Below, one piece after another: positions 21,603-34,829 of a DNA stretch of 64,000 nucleotides. The DNA is from Varanus komodoensis (Eukaryota; Chordata; Lepidosauria; Squamata; Varanidae). Where the stretch lies: contig NW_025336346.1 in assembly GCF_004798865.1 (NCBI RefSeq), positions 7,634,572 through 7,698,571 on the forward strand, given 5' to 3'. The notes beneath the pieces were generated by a model. It was not told the DNA's origin and searched no databases. It saw nothing but the letters and a program-made list of their open reading frames with translations. Within the stretch, counting starts at the first letter, position 1; each line of letters begins with the position of its first letter. The position numbers and the translations under genes are program-made.

Positions 21603-24200
21603 CTGTAAAGGAAAAAAAATAAATCATGTTTTTCTTTTTATTCATAAAACCAAAGCAACTGAAGCTCTTGTTTCTTCATTAGTATTGAATAAAGGTTAGC
21701 TTTGGAGTGTGATGAGTGAGGGGAGACACACAACAAAAGGCCACAAAGAGAGCAAACTGTCTAACAAACAAGACTCTTCAAAAGGGCTCTGCAGAATCAC
21801 TGTGGAGGATGATACCATCCCTCCAGAATCTTAGAGTTGGGAACATGCTATCAAGATGACCTTGAGAGAGAAACTGAAGTAAGGCAGGCAATGACAGAAG
21901 AAAGGGTTGTGCTATTGTGGCTGTATGTCCCCACCCACACCCACAATTTTCACAGGCACTCAATACAGGGCCATGAAGGGACCTTGCCATTGGTAGGGAA
22001 CGCACACAGCAGATTTTTGCAGGAAGCTCATCCTCAGATAGAGAATAGATGCTTCTAAATTCGGAGAACTTAGCTCACACACTTCAGTTGGGGAAAATTA
22101 GCTCTCACACACTCTCACTGGATTCAAAAGCAGAACAAGATTCATTTTTTACAAAGATTATTCTCAAACACAGCAGAGAAAAATGACTGGATTAGTATAT
22201 CCAGCCCCCAAGCACACAAAAAGCAGCACACTTATTTCCCAAACAAAATTTTCTTAAACCTGTGTGTGAACGAAACAGCAAAGAAAAATGATCTGGTTAG
22301 TACACCCACTTTCCGAGCACATAAAATGACATACTTATTCCTAACAGACCTAAGGAACAGATAGAAAAGACACAGATTGGGTGGAGGTGGTGCTAGGGAA
22401 ACGGTGGGGGACTGGAGTCCTGTCTGCCAGGGAAAACGTAAGTGACAGTGAAATAGTGGACTGAGGCTGTAGAAATGATAAAAGAGGGGGAAAGGAGAGA
22501 GAGAGCATGATACAATCCTAATAACCCAAAACAGCAAGGGGAACCAGAAGAACCTCCAGATTGGGTTGTCAAAAGATGTAAAAATTCTGTGGACACAGAT
22601 TACTTTTGATGGTCTCAATGCTGATTTCAATTTTAAAATAATTTTAGATGGGGAGTCTCAGATTAGAGGTGAATACTTCTCGAGTGTATTTGGAAGCCGT
22701 TTTGCATCTGGCACACCAAAAACCAACACTACTGACCTCAAGGACAGCAACTCACACGGGAGTACAAGCCTCAACAAAACATCAAGCTGCACTCAAGAAA
22801 CTGACAGACATAGCTAAATATGGAACCTCATCCTAGACTCAGTGACCACCTTACAAAAGTAAGGTTTTGTCTCTTGGTGTATGAAAGGCACATGGATCTC
22901 TTGCTGAGTAAACAAGGTAGTTCAAAAATGAACGCAAACTGGACTCCTGGCTCGGCATCCATGGGTAGCCATGAGCAAAGGAAAGTGTGCAGAAAAGGAG
23001 AAGAATATGCCAACTCTGATCAGGTTCAATCTTGAACCAGGACAAATCAGAGTGATAGATGTCCAAGCAAGAAGATGTATAAATGATGACTGCCCAAACT
23101 CCAGGCGGCTATAGTGTTTTACACAAAGAATGCAAAGGCTTGATTGTTTCAGGGCTGGCCTAGGCTGGGTCAAAGACTTGCCTGCAATTTCTATAGAGGG
23201 TACAGGAAAATTCTCCGCCTTTTGATGGATTTTAGCTTTTCAGGGCAGCTCAGTACAGATCCAGAACAAAAGGAATTATCAAAAATGATTCAAGAGGAGC
23301 TGCCTGGGCTTTGACCTCACTGAACAAGTAGGTAGGTTGTGACAGCATTCCAGGATGAGGTTGTTTTTCCTGGCAGGACATTTAGAAAATAATTGCAATT
23401 CTATCTTGCCTTTTTACCTCTTATGAGGAACTCAAGGCAGCTTACCTAGCTCCATTTAATCTGTCAATTCAAAGGTACCCTAATGAGTAGGTTGCTGCAT
23501 GGTGACAGAGTAATTAGGCAGAAATTCACAAGAATCCCCAGGCAGATGGACCCTCCCTTTAATTTTATCAAAGTGCACTCACATGTTCAGGGTGGCTCTT
23601 CACAACAGAATTCCATAAAGCCTAATCATCATTTCTGGCTAGCAAGCTCTTCCAGTTTTGCCTTCTAGAACAAAACAGATTCCAGAACCACAGCAAAGTC
23701 CAGTAAGTCTAACTGTACTAACCTTGTGGGACAGAAAAAATTCCCAGTACTTTATTTTTCCAAGGACATTTGCTAATTCATAAGCTCACTGGCAGCTAAG
23801 AATGGATGCCAATTGCAAATACAATGTGTGGCAAGCTTGGCAGTTTCAAAGTTGTAATTGATGCTTTCAAGTGATTATCTCTAGCAAGTATGTGGGGGAA
23901 TATACACCTCTCGTTGAAATATGCATCTCAGTGTGAAATGGCATTCATAAGTGGCGACAGCAAAACGGAAGGTGCCCCAGTAGAGTCAGTGGAAAAGAGT
24001 TGAACTGCACTGAAACAGATGACTGGTTATCAACATAGGATCCACAGTTCTTTGGGTTGCTAACATTGATTAGTGTGTCAACAGTTTTCAGTACCTTTAT
24101 ATTTTTCTTAAATTTAAAGAATATAAAGGAAGTATATTCTATTGTTTTTACACATTTTTAAAAATCTACAAAATATAGCATTTAAATCACCTTCAACTTA
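21603..24200. other. probable first intron of SFMBT1, proximal part
   Basis: No coding exon. Holds a diverged tandem duplication (22167-22341) and a short LINE/SINE end in minus orientation around 23398-23460 (gaggaactcaaggcagctta). The upstream non-coding SFMBT1 exon was not located. Confidence 0.6.
22167..22341. repeat. diverged tandem duplication, period about 102 bp
   Basis: Copy 1 (22167-22239) reads cagcagagaaaaatgactgg and continues to cacacttatttcc. Copy 2 (22272-22341) reads cagcaaagaaaaatgatctg and continues to catacttattcct. Roughly 75-80 percent identical by eye, with small indels; clearly older than the duplication at 5255. Confidence 0.7.
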
Positions 24201-24202
24201 TG

Positions 24203-24310
24203 TTAGAAACATAGAAACAGAGCGAGTCAGAAGGGGCCTCCTGGGCTATCTAGTCTGACCTCTGGCTCCAGCCGGCTCCGCTCATGACATGTCCCTTCAA
24301 AATTCCAGGT
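24203..24310 (-). mobile_element. CR1 3' end fragment
   Basis: The plus strand reads gaaacatagaaacagagcga and aaggggcctcctgggctatc, then tagtctgacctctggc, the inverted CR1 3' end. No ORF part is left. Confidence 0.6.
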
Positions 24311-24869
24311 CAAACTGGGACAAACTTTCAGGAGTATTGGGACAAAAATATTGAAGTGGGGTATTTTGTTTTAGCTTTGTTATTTATTAAATGCAAGGAC
24401 AATAAGCATCCAAAATTAGTTCATTCTCTATGGTAGACTTGGGCACTTTGTGCGAATGCACAGCATGTAACTCCCTCGGTCATTTTTACAGTCCCTCTGA
24501 AAATGCTGCCATTTTGCACCTTGTCCCCAGGTGAAACAGGACATTTGGCAGTATAATTCTGTTTTCAAACCAGACACACCCTCCCTGCATACCTTGTCAC
24601 TTTGCAAAATTGCTGCATTTGTTACTATCACCATGGTGGCAAATTTAGGAAGAATGGGACTATTGGTGATGGCTGATGCAATGTCCTTGAACATCAGAAT
24701 ATTTTCCTATGCACATTAATTTGTTTTCTGATTCAAACTTTCTGGAAAACGTACAACACTAAATAGCATGCAACATGTGAACAGACAATAAGCATGCATA
24801 GGGTATCTTTGTAACAGTAAATGGTGACTTCAATTAACAGTTATCCATGTCTGCTCCAACCATGAGAAA

Positions 24870-25690
24870 GAGGTAAAGCTTACATGCCCTAGAAACATTT
24901 TTCATGGAACTCATGAGACCCTGAACTTAAATGGCATGCAAAACCTAGTGAGCAATGTGAGCGCTGCTGAACTTATTGGAGGCAGTAACCACAGTGCTAT
25001 CAAATCTAAATTAAATGCAAGAGGGAAATTGCCTAAGTATATCAAACACAGTTACATCCCTTCAAAAGAGGACACTTCTCTAAAATGAGGAGACTGGTAG
25101 ATAGGAAGCCAAAAGGGAAAGCTAACACTGACCAGTATCTCTGGAATGCTTGGAGGCTGCTAAAACCGTAATAGAAACTCGGCTAGAATGTATACCATGG
25201 ATCAGGAAAGGAAGCAGCAAGTCCAGCACAGTTAGCAAGAAATGTCAAGGGAACTATTAGAGAAAAGAAAGCGCCCTTCAGAAAATGGATATGGTGCTCA
25301 AGAACAAAAAGGAACACACTCTTGTATTGAAGGAATGCGAACAGACAATAAGGGGGGGAAAGGGATTTTGAGGCATGATGCTAATATTATTTAACATTTT
25401 AATAATAAATATGTGCTTGTTGGTCTTAACAGTTTGGCTAAAACCAACATAATGACCGACAAAAAAAAATCTTATCTAAATAATAAGAAACAAACCACTT
25501 ATCTAGTGGTTTGACTACTAGATAAAAAAGCAGAATGCTAAGAGTATAAGAACATTGCAAAGAAACTGAAAGAACTATTTCCACTTGTCTTCACTGCAGA
25601 AAATGTAGGACAGGTACTCATGTATTTTCAGGAAGTCTGAGAAATGTAGGACAGGTATTTTCAGGAAGTCTGAGAAACTGAAGCAAACAG
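24870..25690 (+). mobile_element. degraded CR1 LINE, ORF2 5' part
   Basis: Frame scraps such as MRRLVDRKPKGKANTDQYLW, then NAWRLLK, and APFRKWIW follow the endonuclease-to-RT linker of CR1 elements, with several stops between. Contains a small duplication at 25590-25680 (atgtaggacaggta twice). Probably one element with 25965-26345. Confidence 0.5.
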
Positions 25691-25723
25691 GGATGATAGG
25701 AGATGAAGTTCTAAACTGGCCCT

Positions 25724-25835
25724 TTTTCAACTTGGTGCCTACCAGATGTTCTGGACCATCACCTGAGAGTTCCTCATAATTGGCCATGCTGGCTGGGCCT
25801 GATGGGAATTAAAGTCCAAAACATTTTGATGGCAT
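25724..25835. repeat. short palindromic repeat, family A copy 2
   Basis: ggtgcctaccagatgttctg on the left, a centre with ggccatgctggctgggcctg, then atgggaattaaagtccaaaa on the right. The best-preserved copy for the centre and right arm. Confidence 0.7.
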
Positions 25836-25847
25836 AAGGTCATAGTA

Positions 25848-25958
25848 TTATAGTATCACAGAACAGTAGAGTTGGAAAGGGCCAGAACGCCATCAACCCA
25901 CTGCTGTTGCAGGACACTAAGTTACACTATCCCATTCGGATGACAGGGTCAGGGAAGG
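25848..25958 (-). mobile_element. CR1 3' end fragment
   Basis: The plus strand reads tatcacagaacagtagagtt, ggaaagggccagaac, then ttgcaggacactaagttaca. Same layout as the left end of the CR1 at 40.49 kb; opposite in orientation to the CR1 scraps on both sides. Confidence 0.7.
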
Positions 25959-25964
25959 CTGATC

Positions 25965-26345
25965 TAGACTTTATTGACAAAGTGAAAACAAACAAATCAC
26001 CAGGACTGGATGGTATCTGTGTGAGAATTCTCACCTCAAATTCAAACAGATTTTTAACACAGTAGCCAAAGTGATGCTAATTTTGAAGAAAGGATCCAGA
26101 AATTTAAAGGTGGATTAGCTTAATAACTGATTCTAGAATCCAGGGGAGTGATGGGAGATCCAGGACCAATTAGAGGAAGTACCTCACACAATACACTGGC
26201 AAAATACAGAATTCCCTACCTCAAAATGTAGGGATGACTGCAAACCTGGATAGCTTTAAAAGAGGCTCAGACAAATTCAGAGGATACAATTATCAACAGC
26301 TACTAGTTATGATTGCTAAATATTACCTCTAGTATCAGAGGCAGT
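25965..26345 (+). mobile_element. degraded CR1 LINE, RT start and 3' part
   Basis: KSPGLDGI (near 25998-26021) is the conserved start of a CR1 reverse transcriptase. Later nactccct-like text with gatagctttaaaagaggctc and agacaaattc matches the C-terminal end of reptile CR1 copies. Large internal deletion, frame broken. Confidence 0.55.
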
Positions 26346-29121
26346 GTGCTAGAAAACACAATTAAGAAGGTGGTACTGAATTAATGTCCTGCCTGATGAT
26401 ATCCCATACACATCTGTTTGGCCGCTGAACGGAGATGTGTAAGCCACTGAAAGGGGTTTGGAAAACATGCAGAAATCTGACCATGTTGATTCACAAATGG
26501 TTTCAAGTCTACAAGTGGGTTTCTCTGTTTGTTAAAAGGGAAGCATGGATAAGGGAAAGGAGGGCATTTCCTGACCAGTGGGGGAGCCCCTCAATATGGG
26601 GGCAGTGGGAGATAAAGCAAATATGGGGTTAAAAAAACAGCTGATCCAGGGAGGTCCAATGCAACATTTGTAGGATCAGAATGTAGGCCTTTAGTCTGAT
26701 CAAGCATTGTTGTTGATTAAAGCAGAGCTGTAGGAGAATTCCAGCTGTGTGAGCATACAGGTATGCAATACACAGGCATTCGATAAACAGTTAAATTAAA
26801 CACACACACGAATGCATGCACACACATGTAGTTGATGGCTACTAACAGTTTCTCTTGCAGTTGAAGTAGCACTTAAAATATGTCAAATGTTTCCAACCCT
26901 GACCACAAGCTGCTTTGCATCACTGCAGTGACAGCTATGTATAGGTTTAGGACATCAGTTTACTTTGATTTTTTCCTGTTTGGACTTTACCAGCTAATTG
27001 GCAACTAACACAGTAATAATTGAAATCACATGGCCCCCAAAAATCCTGTGTTAGACTAATATGGCAATGAAAAATTAACCTACCTCTGTTCAACCCCTAA
27101 TTACCAGAAACCAGACTGCATTTTAAAATACCAAATAAATCAAGACTTTGCTAAATATGTATTTTTAAGTTCTAAATCTTCATATGAAAAAAATGTTACC
27201 CTGAGATTTATCTGCAACAAGAAGTGAATGAAATTATAGGTTTCTTCATGATAAAGTGCCATGCTGTGATTAGAATAGGCTGAATAATTAACCTCAATAA
27301 AATTGATTGCATATGCTAATCTAGGGTAAAATAAAGAAATAGTTAGAATGCATATTAACCTTGTACATTCTTGTTAGGGTAACTGAATAATGAATAGACA
27401 TGCCTAGGATTGCTCTGAAATTTGCTTCCTGATGAGTATCTTGAAGTCAGACTACCATTTAATAGCTCATTGGACTCACTGAAGTTTTACAAAAGTTGGC
27501 TCTTAGGCAAAACAGGCTAAAATCACCTGATTTTATGTCGATTTTACAATATAGTGAATTTGTGTAGCAGTGGGGGTGGGGAGAGGCTTTAAACCCTTCA
27601 GCTCCAGCACCGTTCCACTCTGCATTCGGAAGACCCCTGAGCCTGTTTCCTACAACAGAAGGAAATCTTCCTCTGCAATTAAAGGGTTTTCTTCCTCCCC
27701 AGCACCCTAATTCTGATCTGGACTGTGGCAGGGGCAAAGGGCGCTCTCTCTCTGTCTCTCTCTCTCATCAACTATGTTTAAAAAAGCCATCACTTCCATG
27801 CAAGGCCAAACAATGTGACTAGTGTCATGAATAGTATAGCTTGGCCAGTAGAAAAATTATATATTTGTCTGCCACAACAGGACACAGACATCCACAGAAG
27901 TAGAGATCAGCTTATTTGACAACTAAAATGATTCCAGTCATTTTCTGGATTCTAAATGCACTTCTCCACAACTAACCCACTCCTGCTCCTCTGTCACAGT
28001 CAACAGCAGAGACCATCCGAGTAGCTCTCTATTAAAGGATAGCAAACACCAACAGTGGAATGTGCTGAGGATACCTGCTTTAATTTGCTATACTAAGTCA
28101 TCCATTTGCCTCATATGCCTTAAACAAAAGCAGTCATCGTTCTGGATCCCAGGGACCTTGCAAAATCCTGAGGAGACGATGAATCTATCACTACTTTCTC
28201 AAGAAACAGCCAGAGCTGCTCAAAAAGGGCTCCTTGCCCATCCTCCACTTACATCACAAATGTTTTTTAATATATTCGTACAGAAGAGACAGCAGCAGTT
28301 AAACAGCAGGGATTTGTTTGTTTAATATGAACTTTGAGAAGAAAGTGATAACATCACAGGAAAACCTAAGTTCTCTCTCTCTGAAAACTAGCTCTGAATT
28401 TTCATCAAACACAAACAACTCCTTGCAGATCAAAATCCAGCCTTGCCCCCGTAAACCTGTATAAGCATCAATCAGAGCGGAGGCAAGTCAGAGCGACGCA
28501 GGAGCACATGGACTAAAGATGTCAGAACTCCCCAACCAGAATGTTCTGTGACAGTTGACAGAGGGACCTCTGACGAGTAGCTGGGTGGAAATGGAAGGAA
28601 ATGGGCCTGGTTTTATCAGAGAGCGAATCACTTTGATTTTCATTTAAGCCACAATTATTTGTGGAATAATGATCAAATGTTCTATTTAAAAATACAAATC
28701 TAAAGCACAATGCCTCTTGGTTACTAATAAGTTCTGATGGGACTGTAATTGTCCGCACTTATTGAACTCATGCTTGAAGAGATTTAACACTGGTAATTCT
28801 GTGTGTGAAGGAATAAAAGATCTGCCAACTGCCCCAAAAGATGTCCCTGTCTGCTCTTGTGTTTTTGACAGAAATCTGGTGTGTGGAATCAGGCAAAGCT
28901 TTTCACAAAGTTAATATCAACATCTGATAACGTGTGTATATTGTGCTGTTATTAAAGCCGCAGAGGGGCTGATTGAAAAGGTGGCAGCCTTGTGCTATAC
29001 AGAAAGGTGAAGCTGTACCGGGACAGTGGCCATATAATGGATAACAGGACCCAAAAGAGAATAAAGTCAGTGGGAGGGGGGCATATCCAATATTAAACAC
29101 ACTATGTTACTGTAACAATTC
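26346..29121. other. non-coding, mostly unique sequence
   Basis: No exon. Includes CA-rich (26800-26830) and CT-rich (27742-27767) short repeats. 26930-27450 is repeat-free and AT-rich with homeobox-like TAATTA/ATTA sites. Confidence 0.6.
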
Positions 29122-29311
29122 ATTAATTAAATTTATGCCCCACTTCTTTTCCTGCAAGGAACCCAAGGTAGCTTATATAATCATTGTCCTTCTTGCAGCA
29201 GCATGCCAGGCTGAGAGTCATTGACTAGCCCAAAGTCACCCTTTGAGTTTCATGGCCCAGTGGACACTAGAACCTGGATCTCTTTTGTCCCAGTCCAACG
29301 CTCTCAACAAC
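29122..29311 (-). mobile_element. tRNA-derived SINE, reverse orientation
   Basis: The plus strand runs atttatgccccacttctttt, cctgcaaggaacccaaggta, then ctagcccaaagtcacccttt and agaacctggatctct (B box, inverted), then cagtccaacgctctcaac (A-box side). Complete in outline, diverged. Confidence 0.75.
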
Positions 29312-30378
29312 AACTCCAAATGACTTTAAACTGCATTTATTATATGGAAGTATAAAGACCAGCACCGAACGAAATATTTCCATTCAGCCATTTGTTATCA
29401 GTCCAAGTTTTATATAAATGCACAAACTGTTCTTGCAGAAGAGAGAACAATGTATGGAAATATCCTCTTTCACACAAGAAAACGACTATTACATTCTGGA
29501 GAAAATGCAAGATATGCTTTCCGTAAAAAACAAAAACAAAAAACCCATGCTTACTGGACTCTTCAATGCCTCAGTGGGTTGCCATATCACATGAAACCAG
29601 TTAGGAAAACTTAAGTTTAAAACAGAAGACAACAAAAGTAAAAACCAAAAGCCAGCAGCAGTGCAAAATTCTGAAAACACATTAACACCATTTTAAAAAC
29701 TGAAGGACGGTTATTCATGAACCTAAATATGGAGCACTTAAAAACACAGTCTGCCTCAATTATTTCTTTTGCAAGGCAGTAAGTGTAGGTTGGCTGCATA
29801 GATGACTACTTCTTGAAGTGTGAGATGGAGGAGGCTCTTCTTTATAAGCTCTCCTCTGACTAATCTCCACTAGTATTGTGTACGTGCCTTCTTGCAGGGG
29901 ACAGAAAACCAAGGGTCCTAAAATGAAAGCAAGATCTATATCAGGTATGTCTGACATACTGGCAACTGTGTGCTGCTTGCAATGCAGTGTCAATGATGTG
30001 GCAATTTCCCTCATTTTTGTGATGTGGTATTTTGAGAAATGTTTGGACACATCAAAAGGGATGAAACATAATTTTATTATATTAAAAGAATTTTATTGTC
30101 TATTTTTGGTTTAAGCTTACATAATAATTGTTCAGCAATAACCATAACATGAATTAAGTTATTAAAAGCAACAGCACTGAAAAGTAAAACAATATGAATA
30201 ACTGAATTCTGATCCTTGTGCACTGACTTGGGTTCCCTGCAAGAGGAAGAAAGGTGGGAAGTAAATGCAATTATCACCCCCCCACAGCCCCCCCTGAAAT
30301 CTGGGCAAATGGAAAGAGCCTCAAACTCAGACCCTGGGCTGCTTTGATGGAGAAGGTTTTCTTTCTGGTACCCACACA
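29312..30378. other. non-coding, no recognised feature
   Basis: Nothing identified on either strand. Confidence 0.6.
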
Positions 30379-32130
30379 GAGATTTATTTATTTATATCCC
30401 ACCTATTCCCAGAAACTGGGACTCCCGCAGACTCACAACATTAAAATCCACACAATTAAAACATTCACAAGTATACAAAAGTTAAAAATATGATTACATA
30501 AATATTAAAATTAAACCACTATCTAGATAAAAGCACTACAAAAATATAAACAGCAAAATTAAAACAGCGCAAACTCACAGGCCATTCTGAAGTATCTGCT
30601 GTAATAAAAAGGCTTCAGCCTGCTTACAGAACCATACCAGGGAAGGTATCAGCTTAGTCTCCCTAGGAAGGGTATTCCAGAACCTTGGGGCAGCCACCAA
30701 GGAGGCCCCCCCTGTAGGGCTTTATAGGTCATCACAAGCACTTTGAATTGGGCCCATAAAGATCAGGTGAAGCCGTCTCAACAGAGGAGTTGTATGCTCC
30801 ATACAGGCTGGCAGCAGGTCTCTGAGCCAGCTGAAATTTCTTAACAATCTTTAGAAGTGTTCATGTAGAGTCCATTACAGTAAACCAAACAGGAAGCAAC
30901 TAAGGCATGTGTCACTGTGGCCAAATCAGACAGCTCAAGGAATGGGTACAGCTGGTGCACCAGCTTTAACTGTGCAAACGCACTTCTGGCCACCTTGAGA
31001 CCTGGACATCCAGACTCAGAGTTGAAGCCAGAAGTACACCCCAGCTGCAGACCTGCATCTTCAGAGGGATTATAGCCCCATCCAGCCCAGGCTGAATCCT
31101 TATTTCCAGGTCTGCTGTCCAACAGACCAGGAGCACCTCTTTCTTGTCTGGATTAAACTTCAGCTTGTTTGCTTTCATCCAGCTCATTACTGCCAACAGA
31201 CACTGATGTAGGACTGACAGATTCCTTCAAGTGAGATGCAAAAGAGAAATAAGAGTTGGGTGTCATCAGCATACTGGTCACAATGAACCTCAAAACTCTT
31301 TCCCAATGGTTCATGTATATATTAAATAGCATGAGAGGCATACTATTCCTCAGAACCCGGAGGAACTCCACAGGTCAGTAACCACGGGGCTGAACAGGAG
31401 TCTCCCCGCACCACCTTCTCAGTTTGCCCTCCAGGAAAGAATGGGGCCACTGTAAGGCAGTCCCTGTAATTCCCATCCCAGCAAGGTAGCAGAGAAGGAT
31501 ACCATGGCCAATGAAGTACTGAAGGCCTCCGAGAGGCCAAGCAGAACCAACAGGGACACACTCCCCCTGTCCTGGAGCAGGTCATCCACCAATGTTACCA
31601 AAGCAGTTTCTGTGACATAATCAGGTCTGAAACCAGACTGAAATGGATCTAGGTACTTTTTTTTTTTTTTTGCATAGCTCTCACCATCGCCTCCTTCAGG
31701 CAGGTTGGGATTCTACCTTGACTAAGGGAGGCATTAACCACACTGCATACAGACTTGGCCAGCCCTATTCTGGCTGCTTTAGCAAGCCAGGAAAGGCAAT
31801 GTTTCAGAATGCATACTGTGGCTCCCATCTCTTCCAAGATGCTGTCCACATCCTCAGGCTGTACAAATGGAAAAGCATCCAATAATGCTGGATAAGCAAG
31901 AGCCAAAGTTCCATCCGCTGGGACTGTATCAATGCCCAAGTCAGAGTGGATCTGAGCAACTCACCAGAACTTTCACGAGTCATTATGCCTAGAAAATGAC
32001 CAGTAGTTGGTCCATTTTTCCCAGAACTACAAGGTATGTTCCACTTAATGAGTCCAGGGTCGGTAATTTGGCTACCATCTTTTATATGGGCTGACAGTGG
32101 TGTCTGAAAATCAGTCTTAAGTACAAAGCA
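30379..32130 (-). mobile_element. L2-like LINE, 1.75 kb, reverse transcriptase and 3' end
   Basis: Minus-strand frames in order: FVQPEDVDSILEEMGATVCI and GRIPTCLKEAMVRA; then TLVDDLLQDRGSVSLLVLLG; VVRGDSCSAPWLLTCGVPPG; MLFNIYM; SWMKANKLKFNPDKKEVLLV; ATVTHALVASCLVYCNGLYM. This is the abundant squamate L2/CR1-group RT, broken by frameshifts. Between the first two blocks the NYRPVS-region is missing and a 15-base T run (31657-31671) sits at the join. The 3' part (30379-30840) is non-coding tail. Confidence 0.85.
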
Positions 32131-34829
32131 TGACAAGGCTAAATTGCTTGATAATTTCTATAACTTAAAGTCAATGAATAGACTTTCAAAACTTCTCTAA
32201 TTTCAGGTGACTTTGGCCATTTATATCAAGTGCTCCACAGCTGAATATTGAACAATCATTTAGATCCCTAAGTATGGACTTCAAATTTTAATACTAGGCT
32301 CCTATTTTTGAACACATGCTCCTGAACATTGGAGAGGAAAAATACTGAGCACATTTATGGTTCATTTCTGCAGTTTTAGTGTTTATTTCAAATTGATGTA
32401 CCTGAACAGGAAATGTTCTCCAAATTATATCCTCATCTTGTTCTGCTATTTATTCCTACTAAGGCATCACTCAGGTATAACCCCGCTGCTATGAAAAACT
32501 GCAACACTGCAAAAATGATTTAGGAAATAAAACACCAAAAAGAACTCATTAGGCAAGCAATTCCATTACTCACAGCTAAAACGGAATTAGGAAGAACAAA
32601 TGTTGGACAAACCTCTTGCAACACAAGTGTTTAAGAGGAGATGCTCTTTGAAGGTTTAATGGGGATGGCAACTCTGAACAAACAATGGTTGTTGTATTCA
32701 TTGTCAGACACACAGATGTTATATAAAAGAGGGTTTCCAGTCAATACAAAAACAGAAGCTTTAGAAATCAAAACTGTGAAGATACAGGGATTGCAGTCAC
32801 GTCTCATCACAAACAAATTATAACAACAGGATACAGAGCACGAGAGGGCAGCGGCTGTGTGAAAGCACTGCAACAGACAGCTCTCTTAAAACCTGAAAGC
32901 CTGTGTTGATTTAACAAGCAAGCAGAGGCAGATACAAGACTGAGGAAGACCAAATACTTGAAAGGAATCCAGCCTGTTGTATGAAAATAATGTCACAGCA
33001 GCAGAGAACTTGGACTAATTTTGGTGTCATTGGCCTCCGTGAGTGCAAAGAATTAAACACTGGGCTTCAGATTTTCCCTGCAGCTGATAAAATTCAGTGG
33101 GCAATCCATTCTGGCTGCAGTATTCTATGGCTCCCTCTACCCTGCATTTTTAACTTCAGTTATTACATAAATTTTTTATTGTACCTTACAGCTGAAGATA
33201 ACCTTAGCCTATCAAGTTAGACCCCCTGAAGACAAGCTCAGTTACATGTGTAAATAATTGCTAGTCCACTTGAAGCAAATGTTCCAAAGCAGCTGAGTAG
33301 GTTTTAATTGATACAATATCATGGGAAAATAAATGGGAAGAGAAGAAACTGTTCAACTGAAGAGATTTGTACTGCTGTAAATAGCCAACATCCTTCTCAT
33401 ATGGGAAAGTGTAAAAAAGGCAGAACATTTGTAATTGGCTGCATGGCAACTGCTAAGTTTCACCAAGAGCTTTGTTGGAAACTTGGGAAATCTGACTTCA
33501 CTGTCGGACACACAGACTTTCATGCAGGTTGGCTAGGTATTCACAGTCCTTTCTATTCAAAAGATATCCCAGTACAAGCATTCATGTAAATGGAACCGCT
33601 ACCTTAAAGTATCAGGGAATGGAAAAAGGCAATGGAAGAAGGCAACCTGGGAACAATGCCATGGCGATTTCTTGGCAAATATTCAAACTCTCCTACTTGG
33701 GAATAGCCTAGTCATTATATACGTGGGCTGTTTCCTTCCATTCCCTAATTTGATCTGTAATATCATCACTTATCCCAAGATTACAAGCACATCAATAAAA
33801 TATTTATTAGATTTTTTTTCCTACTATAACACTAGCCTCTTCTTTTTACTACATAATAACTTTAAGTGTTTAAATTTCCCTTCCATCGTTATTCCACATT
33901 AGTTTTTGAGATGATGAAATTAGCTTTTGAGAGGATAAGTTATATGCCATGTCAAATTCATGTAGTGAATGTTGTCTGATAAAGCTTCGTGTTGCAACAG
34001 AAATTCTTGTCTTTGAGGTGTTGCTTCAGGGTGTGGGACAACAGCTAGCACTATATAAAGATATATTCAAAGCAGATTTACTCACAGTTCAAGACTGACA
34101 CAGTAAAGTCATAGTATTTATTGGCAGCCACTAGAAAGGGTAGAAACCCTTTTTGTTAAATCCATTATCTTCAACATGGTTTGAAAATCTCTTAACTGAT
34201 CACAGAGGGCAAAATTTCAGCAAGATAATTTTGTCATCTGATTTATAAAGCGCTGCCTTTATTTATAGATGTGATATTTGCTCCATAGCAACTGATTAGT
34301 AAAAGCTGTAAAAAGTATCACTCTATACATACATGAGAGATGTACAATGAGACTTAATCTGCACTCCCTCCTTGCACTGTTCATCCGAATTTTAATTTTG
34401 CGGTACTTGCCATTTCCATGTTGTGTAGGAAAATGCACAGAACTTCTGTACTAACTTTTATTAACCATGCAAATGTTTACAAACTAATAAGTGAAACAGG
34501 TCAAAATAACAGAGGTACTAATAGTTTTGTCACCAATTGCTCCTTAGCCTTTTTCCAAAAGAACATGGTGTAACAATTAAAACCAAGAGAATTGACCAGT
34601 CAAAACTACATAAATTGGACAGCCCTGTCAAACTTGCAAAAGACAGAAGATAACAGTAATAATTTATGGACACATTCACACCTTTTTCTGTGACTGTAAA
34701 AAATAATTCAAGGGTGGTAAAACCAGCGATGGTGGACTCTTGGGCATTGGTAGAGGGCTGTAACTGGAGGCAGCATAGGCAAGACTGCCATGAGGAGCAA
34801 GCGGTTCTGCTTCTTGCCCTACACTTCCT
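32131..34829. other. non-coding, no recognised feature
   Basis: AT-rich intron-like sequence; no exon or clear repeat on either strand. Confidence 0.55.
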
